A program made the translations under genes and the position numbers. A DNA stretch of 64,000 nucleotides from Puccinia triticina (taxonomy: Eukaryota; Basidiomycota; Pucciniomycetes; Pucciniales; Pucciniaceae). The stretch's first letter is position 1; each line of letters begins with the position of its first letter. The stretch covers positions 248,001 to 312,000 of the forward strand of contig NC_070569.1 in NCBI RefSeq assembly GCF_026914185.1, written 5' to 3'. The notes beneath the pieces were generated by a model. The model did not search any database. It worked only from the letters and a program-made list of their open reading frames with translations, and was not told where the DNA came from. Shown piece after piece: positions 22,571 to 32,453 of the stretch.

Positions 22571-23294
22571 TTGACAGCAGCCCCCTCCTTAAATACTCAT
22601 GCTCAGCCCATCCATAGCCAGCGAGTTGTGACTCTCCCAAAGACTCTAGCCGCATCCTGCGCCACGGCTCCCATATCCTCGCCAACACCACGCCACCCAG
22701 TACACCCTAAAAAAACCGTTGACACTCTATGCCCTTGCCGGATTGGATGGCCAGCCAACAGAAGTCAATACCCGACGCTTCCTGGCCATCCGTCAACCCC
22801 CCTTGCACCTCATGAGTTTCCCTGCCAACCTCCCAATGGACCCCACTCAACCTGTCCTTCTGCCCCTTCTCCTCATCTGACAACAGCCGCCTCCTCCTCC
22901 TTGGCCAGTGTCACCAGTGTTGCCCGACCAACGGTATCAAGCCCCTCCCCTTCTTGTTTCCCTGCCCCCCTCGCCTCAGCGCAGAGACCTTGGCCCAGCC
23001 CGGGCCCAGTTCGTGGGCATCAAGGCCAACGTCACTGGCTGGCTGTACATGAAGCAACACACCTTGATCCCTTGGCTCTTGCTGAACGGGATCAGCTCAA
23101 CGGACACCTCAAGGATGTACAACCCTGTCTGCCTGATCAACCAGAACAAAGAGAGCATCATGAACACCCCGATCCAGCTGTACCTCCACCCGGTGGCTGC
23201 GGGCAAAATCCGCCACAAACTGATGAGCTTGCAGGCAGGAGTAGGGGGGAAGGGACACATTGAAGTTCCCAGCGATTTAATGGAGACGTTCTAA
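22571..23294 (+). pseudogene. coding-like degraded segment in the CACTA element
   Basis: GC-rich, Pro-rich frames follow one another in different phases. The most protein-like stretch, about 22960-23294, reads FVGIKANVTGWLYMKQH through a hydrophilic helical region to TAA, but its frame has no ATG (the open frame starts at a GTG). No family was recognised. It may be a relic of a captured gene or transposon protein. Confidence 0.3.
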
Positions 23295-23489
23295 ATACGG
23301 GCCCAATGAGGTGCCGCCCTGCTGGGCTCCAAACAGAGCGCAAGGGACAGGAACCTGCTCTCGTCCATGGGCACTGACCATCAATGTGGCCAAGGAGGTC
23401 GAGTGTCCCTGGGAGCCAAGCTCTTGCCCCGTGCCCATTGAGCACCTCTGGCCCACGCCCCTCTAACAGCAGCAGCAGCCCAGGAACTG

Positions 23490-23890
23490 CGGCCTGATGG
23501 TCCGGGCGACGGCCTTGACGCCAAATCTGAAGCACTCTTTTAAGGGAAAGATCCGTGTCAGTCTCCCCAAAAATTCTCAATCCACCACCACCACTACCAG
23601 CCTGTCTGTTCCAGATGAAACAGCTCAACTCCCACTGCAAGACCTCCTGCCCCTCCCTGGACTAAATCAAGCTTGCCTGGTCGCACAACCAGGACAGACT
23701 GGCGGAGATCTTTGATGACTCCGAGGTCTTCACACTTGTTGAACGCGCCCGCAAATGCAGACTCAAGACCCTTGTACATTGCCAGTGCGGCGTCTCTGGC
23801 TCTGCTACCTTTGTCATTAGTAATTGCATGTACAAGACTCTCTTACATTTTGAGAAGTTACAGCTCTCAATAAGGATGCATGATGTTTAA
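23490..23890 (+). pseudogene. second coding-like degraded segment in the CACTA element
   Basis: One frame reads a charged helical stretch (AEIFDDSEVFTLVERARKCR, about 23702-23761) with HCQCGVSGSATF after it and ends TAA near 23890. An in-frame TAA lies just before it. Not recognised; listed because the composition and run are unlike the surrounding AT-rich sequence. Confidence 0.25.
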
Positions 23891-24867
23891 TCTTTTTTTA
23901 AAGATAAGTTACACTGGGCTGGGCCTAACATGGTACATCCCCACATCCTCTTCTCATTTACCCAACATCTAACTTGTTTTGCTCCTTATTTTTGTTTCTT
24001 GAATAGGGGTTGATTTAATAGCCGCGTTCCTATATGCTGGGCTAGACACCACACAGGAAATCACTCTGCACCAATGCAGACTAATGTCCCGTTGACTATA
24101 TTTCTGAGGAAATAAAAAACAGAAGCTCAAAAAAACATGACATAAATGTTTTATTGATACATGATACATCTGATGATAAGTAGATGAATTTCTTCCCGTA
24201 TTTTTACAATGTTGCCCTGTGTATTGTGTGGAAATATTTACCATTTTAAACTTGAAAAACTTCAAAGATTGTACCATTATAGATTAGGCAGTGCATTTAT
24301 TGGCAACATTCCAATCATTTGGAGAATGGAAAAAAATTCTGCGCAAGGTAAAAAAAATTCTGCGCAAGGTAAATGTTGGGTGTACCCACAAGCTGATTTG
24401 AATCTTAAGGATGAGCTACATTGTTGTGTGAAATTGAATCTGTGGATAACTTTATATTTTGCTACTTTGTAAAATCTAAATACCATATGACAAGTGTTTT
24501 GATGTGATTCCTATTACATGAGATGATTGAGATCAACAAGGCTTGGATAGCCAGGGAGGTCAAACATCCCAAATTTGAGAGGTGAAGCATTAAATTTTTT
24601 TCTCTATTGCTGTGGGGCCAAATTTGAAAATCTCAAGAACCACAATTTACATGATTGCATTCAATTCTCCTGAATTGTGACACACCCAGTCCATGCTTGC
24701 CCTGCTGCAGGAAAACTTGCTGTTGAGATTTTGCTGTCACAGGCAAGTGGGGGGGGGGGATATTAGTGATACCTATTGGAGGGCTAATGAGGTGGCTTGG
24801 ATAGCTATTTGGCAGAACAGGAGGCTGGATTGGTGCCCTGCAGCTGCGTAGCCGCCTTGGCCTCTAG
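23891..24867. other. AT-rich CACTA interior without recognised genes
   Basis: Contains a short tandem duplication of TTCTGCGCAAGGTAAA (about 24330-24370) and ends with the reverse copy of the GGCCAAGGCGGC/CTGCAGGGC motif (24836-24867), which abuts the right TIR. Confidence 0.4.
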
Positions 24868-24943
24868 TTGATCAATATAAATTGATCAATATACGCTATA
24901 TTGATCAATATACGACATCGCAAATTCATCCATCTTGGTAGTG
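24868..24943 (-). repeat. right TIR of the CACTA element
   Basis: 76 bp, exact inverted copy of 17779-17854, ending GGTAGTG before the AGC duplication. Confidence 0.92.
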
Positions 24944-25123
24944 AGCGTTTGATGACAGTCTGATTGCAGGGAGGGCGTGATTGGAGTGGTCGGAACAGTA
25001 AGTCAAGTTGTTTGAGGTTGTTTGGAAGGTTAAGGGTAAGGATAAGGGTGTTTGAGGTTGTTCGCAAGGTTAAGGGTAATGATAAGGGTGTTCGAGTGTT
25101 GTTCGTGGGCCAGAAAAAAAAAG

Positions 25124-25443
25124 TGTAAGAGTCCAACTGGGACTCTTCACTGAAGGACTCAAATGGGGCGCGGAGAGCTCATCTCGTGAGGTTCAGGGCC
25201 CAAGTTGCATGTATTTCAGATGGGGAAGAAGAATCTAGCGTGGAGAGAATGATCTCTCTTTAGTATCTACAACCTGTTGATGAAGAGAGAGAGAAGAGCG
25301 AGAAGGAGAAAAGGAAAGGGACTTACCTAGCGTGGAGAAAATGATCTCTGCCAGGCTAGGTAGGAGGTGGGGGAGCCGGGACTATATGGGTCCCGCTCTG
25401 TACTTTGTGACATTTGTGTGACACCCTAGGAGGGGGGCTCACA
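25124..25443 (-). repeat. 5' LTR of element E, internally deleted
   Basis: Matches 14349-14660 from TGTAAGAGTCC onward, then jumps near CTAGGAGGG to the terminal GGCTCACA, which corresponds to GGCTGACA of the full LTR with one change. About 940 bp are missing. A tandem duplication of TTGTT(T/C)G.AAGGTTAAGGGTAA lies just inside it (25017-25085). Confidence 0.75.
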
Positions 25444-26357
25444 TCCAGGTACCCGCGACGGGTGCGGGTACTTGCTATGAATTTCTCCAATTTTGGACAC
25501 CCGGAAAGGGCACCCGCCGACGTGTAAGGGCGGTACTTGAGGCGGGTACTGCACTGTTTTGCAAGTGACTGATTGAGTGGGGTATGTACACACCCCTCTC
25601 AATGGCCGTTCATTAAGCGCAGTACACACCCCTCTCAATGACCGCACATTGAGCGGGGTACACATCCCACTCAATGAACGGCCATCAAGTGGGATGCACA
25701 CTCAACCCGATGACCGGCCATTGAGTGGGGGTGTAGGCCGGTCATTGAGCGGAGTACACACCCCGCTCAGTGGCCGGGTATTGTGATCACCCCACTCAAT
25801 GTCCGGTCATCACGTGGGATGTGGGGGTGTGTACTCCGCTCAACGATGGCCGGTCATCGAGGGTGTGTACCCCACTCAATGACTGTTCATCAAGCGGGGT
25901 GTGTACTTGGTGACCGGTCAATTGTCATTGAGTGCGCATCCCACTTGATGGCTGGTCATGGAGTGCACCGGCCATCAAGTGAGATGTGTATCCCGCTTGA
26001 TGTCCGGTCATCAAGCAGGGTGTGTACTCCGCTTGATGTCCAGTCATCAAGTGGGGTGTGTACCCCACTAGATGGCCGGCCATCCACTGGAGTGCACAAC
26101 TGCGGCTGAAAATGGCAGGTACCTGTTTGGTACCCGGGTACCCGGTGATTTTCCGGCCCAAATTGCATACCTGGACCCATACATGGCACCTGCAGACGGG
26201 TACTCAAAGGGCAGTGGCGGGTACCTGCCAACGGGTGCCGGGTACTGCCAAACGGGTACCCACTGGCCATCTCTAATCAGCACCCAAGAGGTAAGAATTG
26301 TTTTTGACTGAATTAACATTCTGCACAGAGCCTTCTAACCTTTGGCTACACATCTAG

Positions 26358-26529
26358 GTTAATCAACTTTGTGCTGTCTGGTGTGCTGTTTTCAGCCCTG
26401 GTTGAGTCCAGCCATAAGGCAATCCTTCCTCCAATGGTCAATAAGCTTTTGCCTTCAAGGTGGATAGTCTCAAAGGAAATACAAATGCTATACTTGGCTA
26501 TACAGCAGAACTACAAGGCGGTTTTGAAT
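26358..26529 (+). pseudogene. hAT transposase gene, exon
   Basis: Bounded by a 3' splice site (CACATCTAG, ending 26357) and a donor GTGAGTACC at 26530. The frame reads VNQLCAVWC, FSALVESSHKAILPP and SRWIVSKEIQ, the conserved block that precedes the catalytic domain in hAT transposases. The intron that follows (26530-28310) has been expanded by MITE H. Confidence 0.75.
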
Positions 26530-26559
26530 GTGAGTACCAATTTTGGCTGCTTATTAAAA

Positions 26560-28235
26560 CAGACCTACTTTGCGCAGCAGCGAAAAATTCTTTGCGCACA
26601 GAATGGACCGTCCCCCGACATCAACCCCGCTGTGCGCGCAAGCCAAAAAATACTTTGCGCACAGCGACTTCCCCCAAAAGAAGGAGGGAGTTTTTCTGGA
26701 TTTTTTTTGATGGATCAAAAGAGGGGGTCTTGCTTGCCCCCTCCAAAAAATCTTGGATTTTTTGGAGGTTTCCTCCAACATGGAATTTTTTTTATAATAT
26801 TAATCCAAAAAATAAGCTCCCCCTGCCCCGATAACCCACCCCGGGGAATTTTGACCTACCAAAACTCAGCGGTTGGGTATGCAGCCCCTCAAAAAGAAAG
26901 TTTGAGGGGTAGCAGCTTTGGCTAACTCCCAGCCGCCGTGCCGTGCCGATGGCCGGCACAGGCCATTGAGCGGAGTTACAAGCTCCCCAATGACCGGCCA
27001 GCACAGACTACCGGTCATTGAGGGGATCATGTACTCCTCTCGATGGTCACTCTGTTTTGGTCATCAACAGGAGTACAAACTTCCCTCGATGATGTTCCGG
27101 TCACAAGGGGAGTGTTCACTCCTCTCAACAACCGGAGCAACTGGGCTGTCAAGGGGAGTACGTACATCTCTCTCGATGACCGGAAAATTCCGGTCATCGA
27201 GAGGAATAAATCCTTCCCTTGATGACCGAGTCCGTTCTGGTCATCGAGGGGGGTGTTCACTCCTCTCAATGACCGGGTCCGTGCCGGTCATCGAGAGGAG
27301 TACATACTTCCCTTGATGACCAGGTCCGTTCCGGTCATTGAGGGAAGTGTTCACTCCTCTCAATGACCGGAGCAATTGGGTCATTGAGGGGAGTATGTAA
27401 TCCTCTCAATGACCGAGCCCGTTCCAGTCATCGAGGGGAATGTTCACTCCTCTCGACAACCGGAGCAATTGGGTCATCAAGGGTGTACTCCTCTCGATGA
27501 CCGGAACGTGCCGGGCATTCTCAGAGGAGTACGTACTCCTCTTGGTGACCTGGTTGCTCCGGTCGTTAGGTGAACCGGAACAGACCCGGTACTGGAACGG
27601 ACCCGGTCACCGAGGGAAGTATGTACTCCTCTTGATGACCGGGTTCGTTCCGGTCATCAAGGGGGTGTTCACTCCTCTCGATGACCGGGTCTGTGCCGGT
27701 CATTGAGAGGAGTACATACTTCCCTTGATGACCGGGTCCAAGTGAACACCCCCTCAATGACCGGCAATTTGTGCCACATGCACACAGGTGCTGGCCGGTC
27801 ATTGGGGGAGTGTGTAACTCCGCTCAATGGCCTGTGCCGGCCATCGGCACGGCAGCTGGGGGATAGCCGGGCCCGGAGCTGCTGCCCCTCGAACTTTCTT
27901 TTTGAGGGGCTGGGTATCCGACCGCTGAAGTCTTAGCGGTGAAAAGTCCCCGGGGTGGGCTATCGGGGTAGCGGGTGCCTTTTTTTGGATTAATATTATG
28001 ATTTTTTTTTTTGACATGACAAGGACACCTCCAAAAAATCATATACATTTTGGAGAGGGCAGTTAAGACCCCCTCTTTTGATCCATCAAAAAAAAATTGG
28101 GAAAAATCCCCTCCTTCTTTCGGGGAAGTTGCTGTGCGCGAAGTATTTCTCCGCTTGCGCGCACAGCGGGATTGACGTTGGGGACGGTTGATTCTGTGCG
28201 CGAAGAGTTTTTCGCTGCTGCGCGAAGTAGGTCCG
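26560..28235. mobile_element. fold-back MITE H in a hAT intron, target duplication TATTAAAA
   Basis: TATTAAAA at 26552-26559 and 28236-28243 flanks a 1676-bp element whose ends are inverted for about 440 bp each: C(A/G)GACCTACTT.GCGCAGCAGCG at the outside, then AAAAAGAAAGTT.GAGGGG further in. An 8-bp duplication suggests the hAT superfamily. The centre is an array of hairpin units (26960-27830). No transposase. Frames over the arms and hairpins are not genes. Confidence 0.82.
26960..27830. repeat. array of short palindromic units inside MITE H
   Basis: Units of about 55-60 bp, each made of CTCCTCTCGATGACCGG and its complement CCGGTCATCGAGAGGAG a few bases apart, repeated more than ten times with variation (for example 27180-27215, 27255-27305, 27640-27720). 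Confidence 0.75.
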
Positions 28236-28310
28236 TATTAAAATTATCTTGATCTGACTATCTGACTAACTCATAATAATTCTCATTGATCATCTGGATT
28301 GTAAATCTAG

Positions 28311-28384
28311 GCACACAAAGGAGCTTTATATTTAGGAGTAGACCCCTGGCAGTTGCCAAAAGGGTTTGATATTCTTGGTGCTGT
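28311..28384 (+). pseudogene. hAT transposase exon, 5' part, cut by element B
   Basis: Follows a 3' splice site (TAAATCTAG, branch-like TGACTAAC upstream). Reads AHKGALYLGVDPWQLPKGFD and ILGAV, the first catalytic Asp region of hAT transposases (commonly written DxWxSPNG; here PWQLPKG). The exon is interrupted at GCTGT by element B and continues at 38571. Confidence 0.85.
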
Positions 28385-29352
28385 TGTGAGCCTGAGTCTC
28401 TATAGTGACAGCAGGACACAAGAAATGGGGGGGCAATAGTTGGATTTCTTGGGATAAAGAAATTACAACTATAATAGAAAAAGAGAAAGAGAGAGAGAAA
28501 CCAAGCAGGATAAGAAGGAAGAGAAGTACTAGGTTATTCTAGTGGGAATGCACGTCCACTGGCAATGCTACTCTTCAGAAGAGTGCTGCTAATCCGTGCA
28601 AGAAGTGCTACAGCTTCCTCTCAGGAGGGTATCTGGATTAGATAAGTCTTAATCCAGCCACAGTTTTTTAGACTTCTCTCTGGACAGTCAAGGTTCTTAA
28701 TGGGAAACCTGAGGGACATCCCTGAACCTAGATTTTGAGGCAAAGGCCTGATGATAAGAAGGGACAGCCCTGTGATCAAGATGGAGGCAAAGGCCTATAG
28801 ATTTGGAGGGACAGCCCTGTGATCAAGGAGGAAGCAAAGCAAGAAGAAAAGGCAGATCCAGCAAGACACAGAGTTGTACCTCTGAGATAAACAAGGTTCA
28901 GTGAAAGAGGTTACTTACTGTCAATATCCTAGGCGCCTGTGACGGTAGGTATACTGGGAGTATAGTAGGCTCTTTGGTGGTGATCCTGGAGTTATCTGGG
29001 TGGTGGTTCTGGTGTGCTGAAGTCTGTGGATCCGCCTCAGGCAAGGGGGATCCTGACTACGAAAATTTTCACAGTTTGCTTATGTAATTTACATATGTAC
29101 ATGTGGTTTGGCGCGCCTAGTAGCACTGACACGTCACAACTGCGCAAGGGCGCTACAACTCAGTAACTCAGGGAAGGAGTATAGTTACAATGAATTGGTA
29201 AGTTGTAACTAGGGTTAAAATTGCATGAGGAAACAGAATATGAAGTCAAAACAGGGATATCTCTTAAGATGAAAAAGATATAAAGTAATTTATATGTAAC
29301 AAAGGTAGAACAGGCAGCTTTTAGGTCAGCTGTGATGACTCTAAGGCTGACA
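28385..29352 (-). repeat. 3' LTR of element B, 968 bp
   Basis: On the plus strand TGTGAGCC...GGCTGACA. One difference from the other LTR. Contains ATTTACATATGTACATGTGG near 29088. The adjacent minus-strand purine-rich run (complement of 29353-29365) is the likely polypurine tract. Confidence 0.93.
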
Positions 29353-29389
29353 TTCCCTACCACCAAAAGGGTTGGATTTCTGTAAGAAA

Positions 29390-31774
29390 TTAAACCACAG
29401 GGTTAGACCTCTTGTCACTTCTGAATTTCCTGAGAAGGATAGCAGAGTCTGGGATGTCTTTCTCAAGGAGCCATTCATCATGATCAGCACTCATACCTTT
29501 GTATCTAGCTAAGTACATCATAACATCTCTGTTTTCCACTCTCAATCTCTTGTCTCTGAGAATCTTTTGTATGACTTTACTCTGAGGGGTTTTATCCATA
29601 GGGGGAATGACAACTTTGACTTTTTGTCTCAAAGGGAACTTGTCTGGATTGGGGTCCTTGTATGGTTTCACCAAGCTGACAGGAAATGTGGGATGTTTCC
29701 TGCTAAACTCTTCAGTCAGTATCACTTCTACAGCATTCTTCCCATGTAAAGCTTTCACAAGGAATGGTCCAGTGAAGGAGTCTCTCATCTTCTTAGGGCC
29801 AGACAGGTTGTTGAAGTTTGCTGTGGATATTAGGACTTTATCACCAACTTTAAAAGATGGTTCTTTGTGACTCTTGTCCCATCTTTCTTTGTTGTAGGAT
29901 GTAGCTTCTGTTATGCATTGCTCAGCATGTTTTCTGGCTTTCTCAAAGATCTTTCCATAAGCAAGAGCAGTAGGATGAATGTCTACAGAGTCTTGCTTCA
30001 AGAAATTTCTGGGAAGGTTTGGGATCCAGCCTTTTTCCAGGATGGCAGGAGGTTTTCCAGTGGTTGAATGTATGCTGGTGCAGTAAGCTAACTCAAGGAT
30101 TGGTAGAAGTGAAACCCAATCATGAGTGTAACCATCATTGTCTTTGAATTCTAGACCATATGCACAAAACCTCCTGATCATATCTTCAAGTGTTTGAATC
30201 ATCCTCTCAGCTAATCCATCAGTCTGAGGGTGGTAAGCAGTGGAGAAGGAGAGTTTTGTTCCCAGCATACTATGTAAACCAGTCCAGAATTCAGATGTGA
30301 ACTTAGGGTCTCTATCAGAGATGATGATTCTGGGGATGCCAGTCCTAGGCATTACTCTGTTCCAAAACAGTATGGCAGTGTCCATAGCAGAGTCATCCTT
30401 GAAGCAGGGTACAAATATAGGGGTCTTAGAGTACCTGTCCACTATTACCAGACAAGCATTGAAACTAGCTGCTCCTCCAGGGGACAAAGAAGTTACCCAA
30501 TCCATGTTAATAACATCCCATGGTTTTGAAGGTTCTTCAATTTTCATGAGCAGTCCAAATCTTTTGCCTGTGGCTTTATTTGCTTTCTGGCATCTATCAC
30601 AGGAAGAGCAGTATTCACCAGTGTCTTGTTTCCAGTTAGCCCACCAAGCAGTATCAGCTACTTTTTCTAAAGTCCTGTCTTCAGAAAAATGACCTGAGTA
30701 GACACTGTCATGGCATTCATGCAAGATGGTGTTGATACTTTCTTTGTCAGCTAGGACTAGGACAGAGTTGTGTTTCTCTCTGAAGTAGATGAGGCCATCA
30801 AATATAGAGAACCTTCCTTCATCATATAGCTTTCTCCAAGGATCTTGTAAGGAATTTTTCAGCTGGGCATCTTTAGCATCTTTCAACAAAAGTTCAGATA
30901 ATATGGTAGTGTTCTTGTCTTGCTTGTAGCCTTCTCTCACTGAGTCAAAGAACTCATTCTTGAAAGTGGAAACATGTATGCCCATGATGGGGAATCTATC
31001 ATCATCCTTGTCTTCTGGGTCATAAGCAGGGTTACTAGGATCATTTGGCAAAGCCCATCTGCTCAGTCCATCAGCATTCTTGTGAATATTCCCATCTCTG
31101 TGGATTATGGTCATATTGCCTCTGTATTCCTGAATAGCAATCTGCCACCTGAGCATATGTCTATTGGGAGTCTTCATGTTCAGCAGTGATCTCAAAGCTG
31201 TGCAGTCTGTTACAACATGAAAGACACTGCCATCTAAGTAGTAATGGAGTTTTTCCAGGGCCCAGACCAGACATAAGCATTCAAGTTGACTAGCACCATA
31301 TCTTGTTTCGCTGTCCTTCAGTTGTCTGGATATGAAAACAATGGGTCCTTCTTTTCTCACTCCATCAATGACTTGGACTTGATGTAAAGCAGCACCTAGA
31401 CCAGTCATGCTAGCATCTACATATAGTGTGAAGGGATGGGCCCAGTCAGGAAACAGTAGCAATGGAGCTGTGGTCAGTTTCTCTTTTAACAAGTTGTAGG
31501 CTACTATTCTATGATGAGTCATCTCATATATGACATCAATCCTTGTCAGTTCAGTCAGAGGTTTTGCTATCTCTGCAAACTTCTCAATGTGTTGTCTGTA
31601 GTAGCCAGCAAAACCAAGAAATGATTGCATTTCTTTCCTATTACTAGGCACAGGCTTTTGGAGAACAGCAGCTACTTTATTCTGGTCTATTCCTATGGCA
31701 ATACCAGACACAAGATGACCTAGAGCTTTGATCTGATCGAATCCAAAGTTACACTTCTTCAAGGAGATTTTCAT
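29390..31774 (-). CDS. pol of element B, 3' part (RT C-terminus, RNase H, integrase, chromodomain)
   Basis: An open frame of 794 codons; the ATG at 31774 is an internal Met of pol, exposed by the solo LTR next to it. It starts at [10 protein letters not shown] (end of the RT palm/thumb), then RNase H (about residues 95-215, with [13 protein letters not shown]), integrase zinc finger ([12 protein letters not shown]...CSSCDRC, all ligands present) and catalytic triad in [14 protein letters not shown] and [11 protein letters not shown]. The C-terminus (about 730-785) is a chromodomain ([20 protein letters not shown]). Everything downstream of the solo LTR is intact. Separated from the gag-pol frame only by that insertion. 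Confidence 0.92.
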   Translation of the reverse strand: MKISLKKCNFGFDQIKALGHLVSGIAIGIDQNKVAAVLQKPVPSNRKEMQSFLGFAGYYRQHIEKFAEIAKPLTELTRIDVIYEMTHHRIVAYNLLKEKLTTAPLLLFPDWAHPFTLYVDASMTGLGAALHQVQVIDGVRKEGPIVFISRQLKDSETRYGASQLECLCLVWALEKLHYYLDGSVFHVVTDCTALRSLLNMKTPNRHMLRWQIAIQEYRGNMTIIHRDGNIHKNADGLSRWALPNDPSNPAYDPEDKDDDRFPIMGIHVSTFKNEFFDSVREGYKQDKNTTILSELLLKDAKDAQLKNSLQDPWRKLYDEGRFSIFDGLIYFREKHNSVLVLADKESINTILHECHDSVYSGHFSEDRTLEKVADTAWWANWKQDTGEYCSSCDRCQKANKATGKRFGLLMKIEEPSKPWDVINMDWVTSLSPGGAASFNACLVIVDRYSKTPIFVPCFKDDSAMDTAILFWNRVMPRTGIPRIIISDRDPKFTSEFWTGLHSMLGTKLSFSTAYHPQTDGLAERMIQTLEDMIRRFCAYGLEFKDNDGYTHDWVSLLPILELAYCTSIHSTTGKPPAILEKGWIPNLPRNFLKQDSVDIHPTALAYGKIFEKARKHAEQCITEATSYNKERWDKSHKEPSFKVGDKVLISTANFNNLSGPKKMRDSFTGPFLVKALHGKNAVEVILTEEFSRKHPTFPVSLVKPYKDPNPDKFPLRQKVKVVIPPMDKTPQSKVIQKILRDKRLRVENRDVMMYLARYKGMSADHDEWLLEKDIPDSAILLRKFRSDKRSNPVV

Positions 31775-31948
31775 GTGATAAAATTGAGCTCTGATTGATA
31801 ATAACTGTTATATTGATAAGTCTGTTGAGCGAGGCTACCAGACAAATTGCTAATGATAATATGTATGTGTAATGATAAGATGATGATGTAAAAGTGATGA
31901 GATGATGATATAAAAGTGAGAATACAACATTATGCCCAGAGGGCAGTT

Positions 31949-31960
31949 CTATTTATACTA
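31949..31960 (-). promoter_or_regulatory. TATA box of solo LTR J
   Basis: TAGTATAAATAG on the minus strand, about 500 bp from the LTR start, with about 170 bp of LTR left downstream. A canonical spacing for U3-R-U5. Confidence 0.5.
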
Positions 31961-32378
31961 ATGCCCACCACTGGTGGGTGTGCACGAGTCCATGAGTCCC
32001 TCCTCGCCTATTGAAGCATTTAAGGATGCTTGCTTTCTCAGTGCAATTCACTCGTCGCATTCTGTACTTTCCAAGAGTTATCCTGCGTTTCTTAGTTACC
32101 GCGAACTCAGCCCGATGGGCTTTTCGTTTACGGACATTTAGTCTTATGACTGCTTTTACCTTTCCTTCTATTGCTCTTGTATTCGCGTCTATAAGCTCAG
32201 CCAGCTCCTGACTTGATTTTTTCACACGCTGGTTGATCTTTTGCTGACTGTATTGCTTTCGTCGCTGACTAAAAGCAATACGGGCATGCTCCGCATGTTC
32301 TAATGACTGTATCTCGGGTAATCGGGGGTCGTCAATGTCGAGTTCGGATGATCGGATGCAGTTAGATCCTTGTGACAT
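31953..32378 (-). CDS. ORF of 141 codons in the U3 of solo LTR J
   Basis: The frame is open from before 32411 and has its first ATG at 32378. The protein is basic and hydrophilic (SQRRKQYSQQKINQRVKKSS, later VRKRKAHRAEFAVTKKRR), predicted helical, with nuclear-localisation-like clusters. The stop overlaps the TATA box. It covers most of U3. No family was recognised; it may be chance, a captured fragment or an LTR-encoded accessory protein. Confidence 0.25.
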   Translation of the reverse strand: MSQGSNCIRSSELDIDDPRLPEIQSLEHAEHARIAFSQRRKQYSQQKINQRVKKSSQELAELIDANTRAIEGKVKAVIRLNVRKRKAHRAEFAVTKKRRITLGKYRMRRVNCTEKASILKCFNRRGGTHGLVHTHQWWALV

Positions 32379-32453
32379 ATCCTGTGACACTCCTTGATGT
32401 GATTGATCCAAGAGTACACATAGACTGGCAGATGCCCGTTGCTCAACATCATG

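Larger units (their letters stand above)
17779..24943. mobile_element. CACTA-type DNA transposon, 76-bp perfect TIRs, target duplication AGC
   Basis: The first 76 bases (17779-17854) are exactly repeated in inverted orientation at 24868-24943. The ends begin CACTACCAAG and the element is flanked by AGC at 17776-17778 and 24944-24946. A CACTA start with a 3-bp duplication is the hallmark of the En/Spm (CMC) superfamily. Each TIR holds three TATTGATCAA-type palindromes, likely transposase binding sites. No CACTA transposase was recognised, so it is probably non-autonomous. The cargo is the 4.4-kb inverted array (17855-22315) and a coding-like 1.5-kb segment (22571-23890). Confidence 0.85.
14349..25443 (-). 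mobile_element. LTR element E, gag only (minus strand), target duplication TCCAG
   Basis: Flanked by TCCAG at 14344-14348 and 25444-25448. The left copy on the plus strand is the 3' LTR (14349-15610). The 5' LTR (25124-25443) matches it only for the first 310 bases and last few, so it carries an internal deletion of about 940 bp. Between them is a leader, a gag reading frame, and then directly the polypurine tract and LTR: no protease, reverse transcriptase or integrase. The CACTA element (17779-24943) sits in its leader, 13 bp before the gag ATG. LTR copies differ at about 8 positions in 305, so E is clearly older than A or B. Confidence 0.82.
14326..26275. mobile_element. hAT-like MITE G, interrupted by element E
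   Basis: Ends are TAGATATGGCC at 14326 and the complement of TAGAGATGGCC ending 26275. Flanks are ATTAGCAC (14318-14325) and ATCAGCAC (26276-26283), an 8-bp duplication with one mismatch. TAGAG fits the YARNG start typical of hAT ends. Without element E (14349-25443 plus duplication) the MITE is about 0.85 kb. Its interior (25560-26100) is a set of short palindromic units around GACCGGTCATTGAG, the same motif as in MITE H. Open frames over these units give repeated peptides and are not taken as genes. Confidence 0.7.
31776..32448 (-). mobile_element. solo LTR J inside the RT gene of B, target duplication TCATG
   Basis: 673 bp, on the minus strand starting TGTTGAGCAACGG and ending TTTTATCA, flanked by TCATG at 31771-31775 and 32449-32453. 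Its removal joins VVINMNM to KISLKK in one frame. Insertion plus duplication is 678 bp, a multiple of three, but the LTR contains stops in that frame. A TATA box on the minus strand marks the promoter. Family unknown; the TGTTGAG start recalls many Ty1/copia LTRs. Confidence 0.92.

Noticed and set aside
22571..23263. 230-codon Pro-rich plus-strand frame as a gene
   Set aside because: Pro/Ser-rich GC-biased reading in a region where three frames are partly open; the more protein-like stretch is in another frame.
24864..25136. Minus-strand frame at the 5' leader of element E as gag start
   Set aside because: It runs through leader tandem duplications and into the CACTA TIR; the Gag start MSTRR at 17766 lies after the CACTA insertion and fits the family.
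25426..26109. Overlapping frames encoding repeated CTPLDGRSLSGV-like peptides on both strands
   Set aside because: They are translations of palindromic repeat units in MITE G; similar peptides appear on both strands, which is what an inverted repeat produces.
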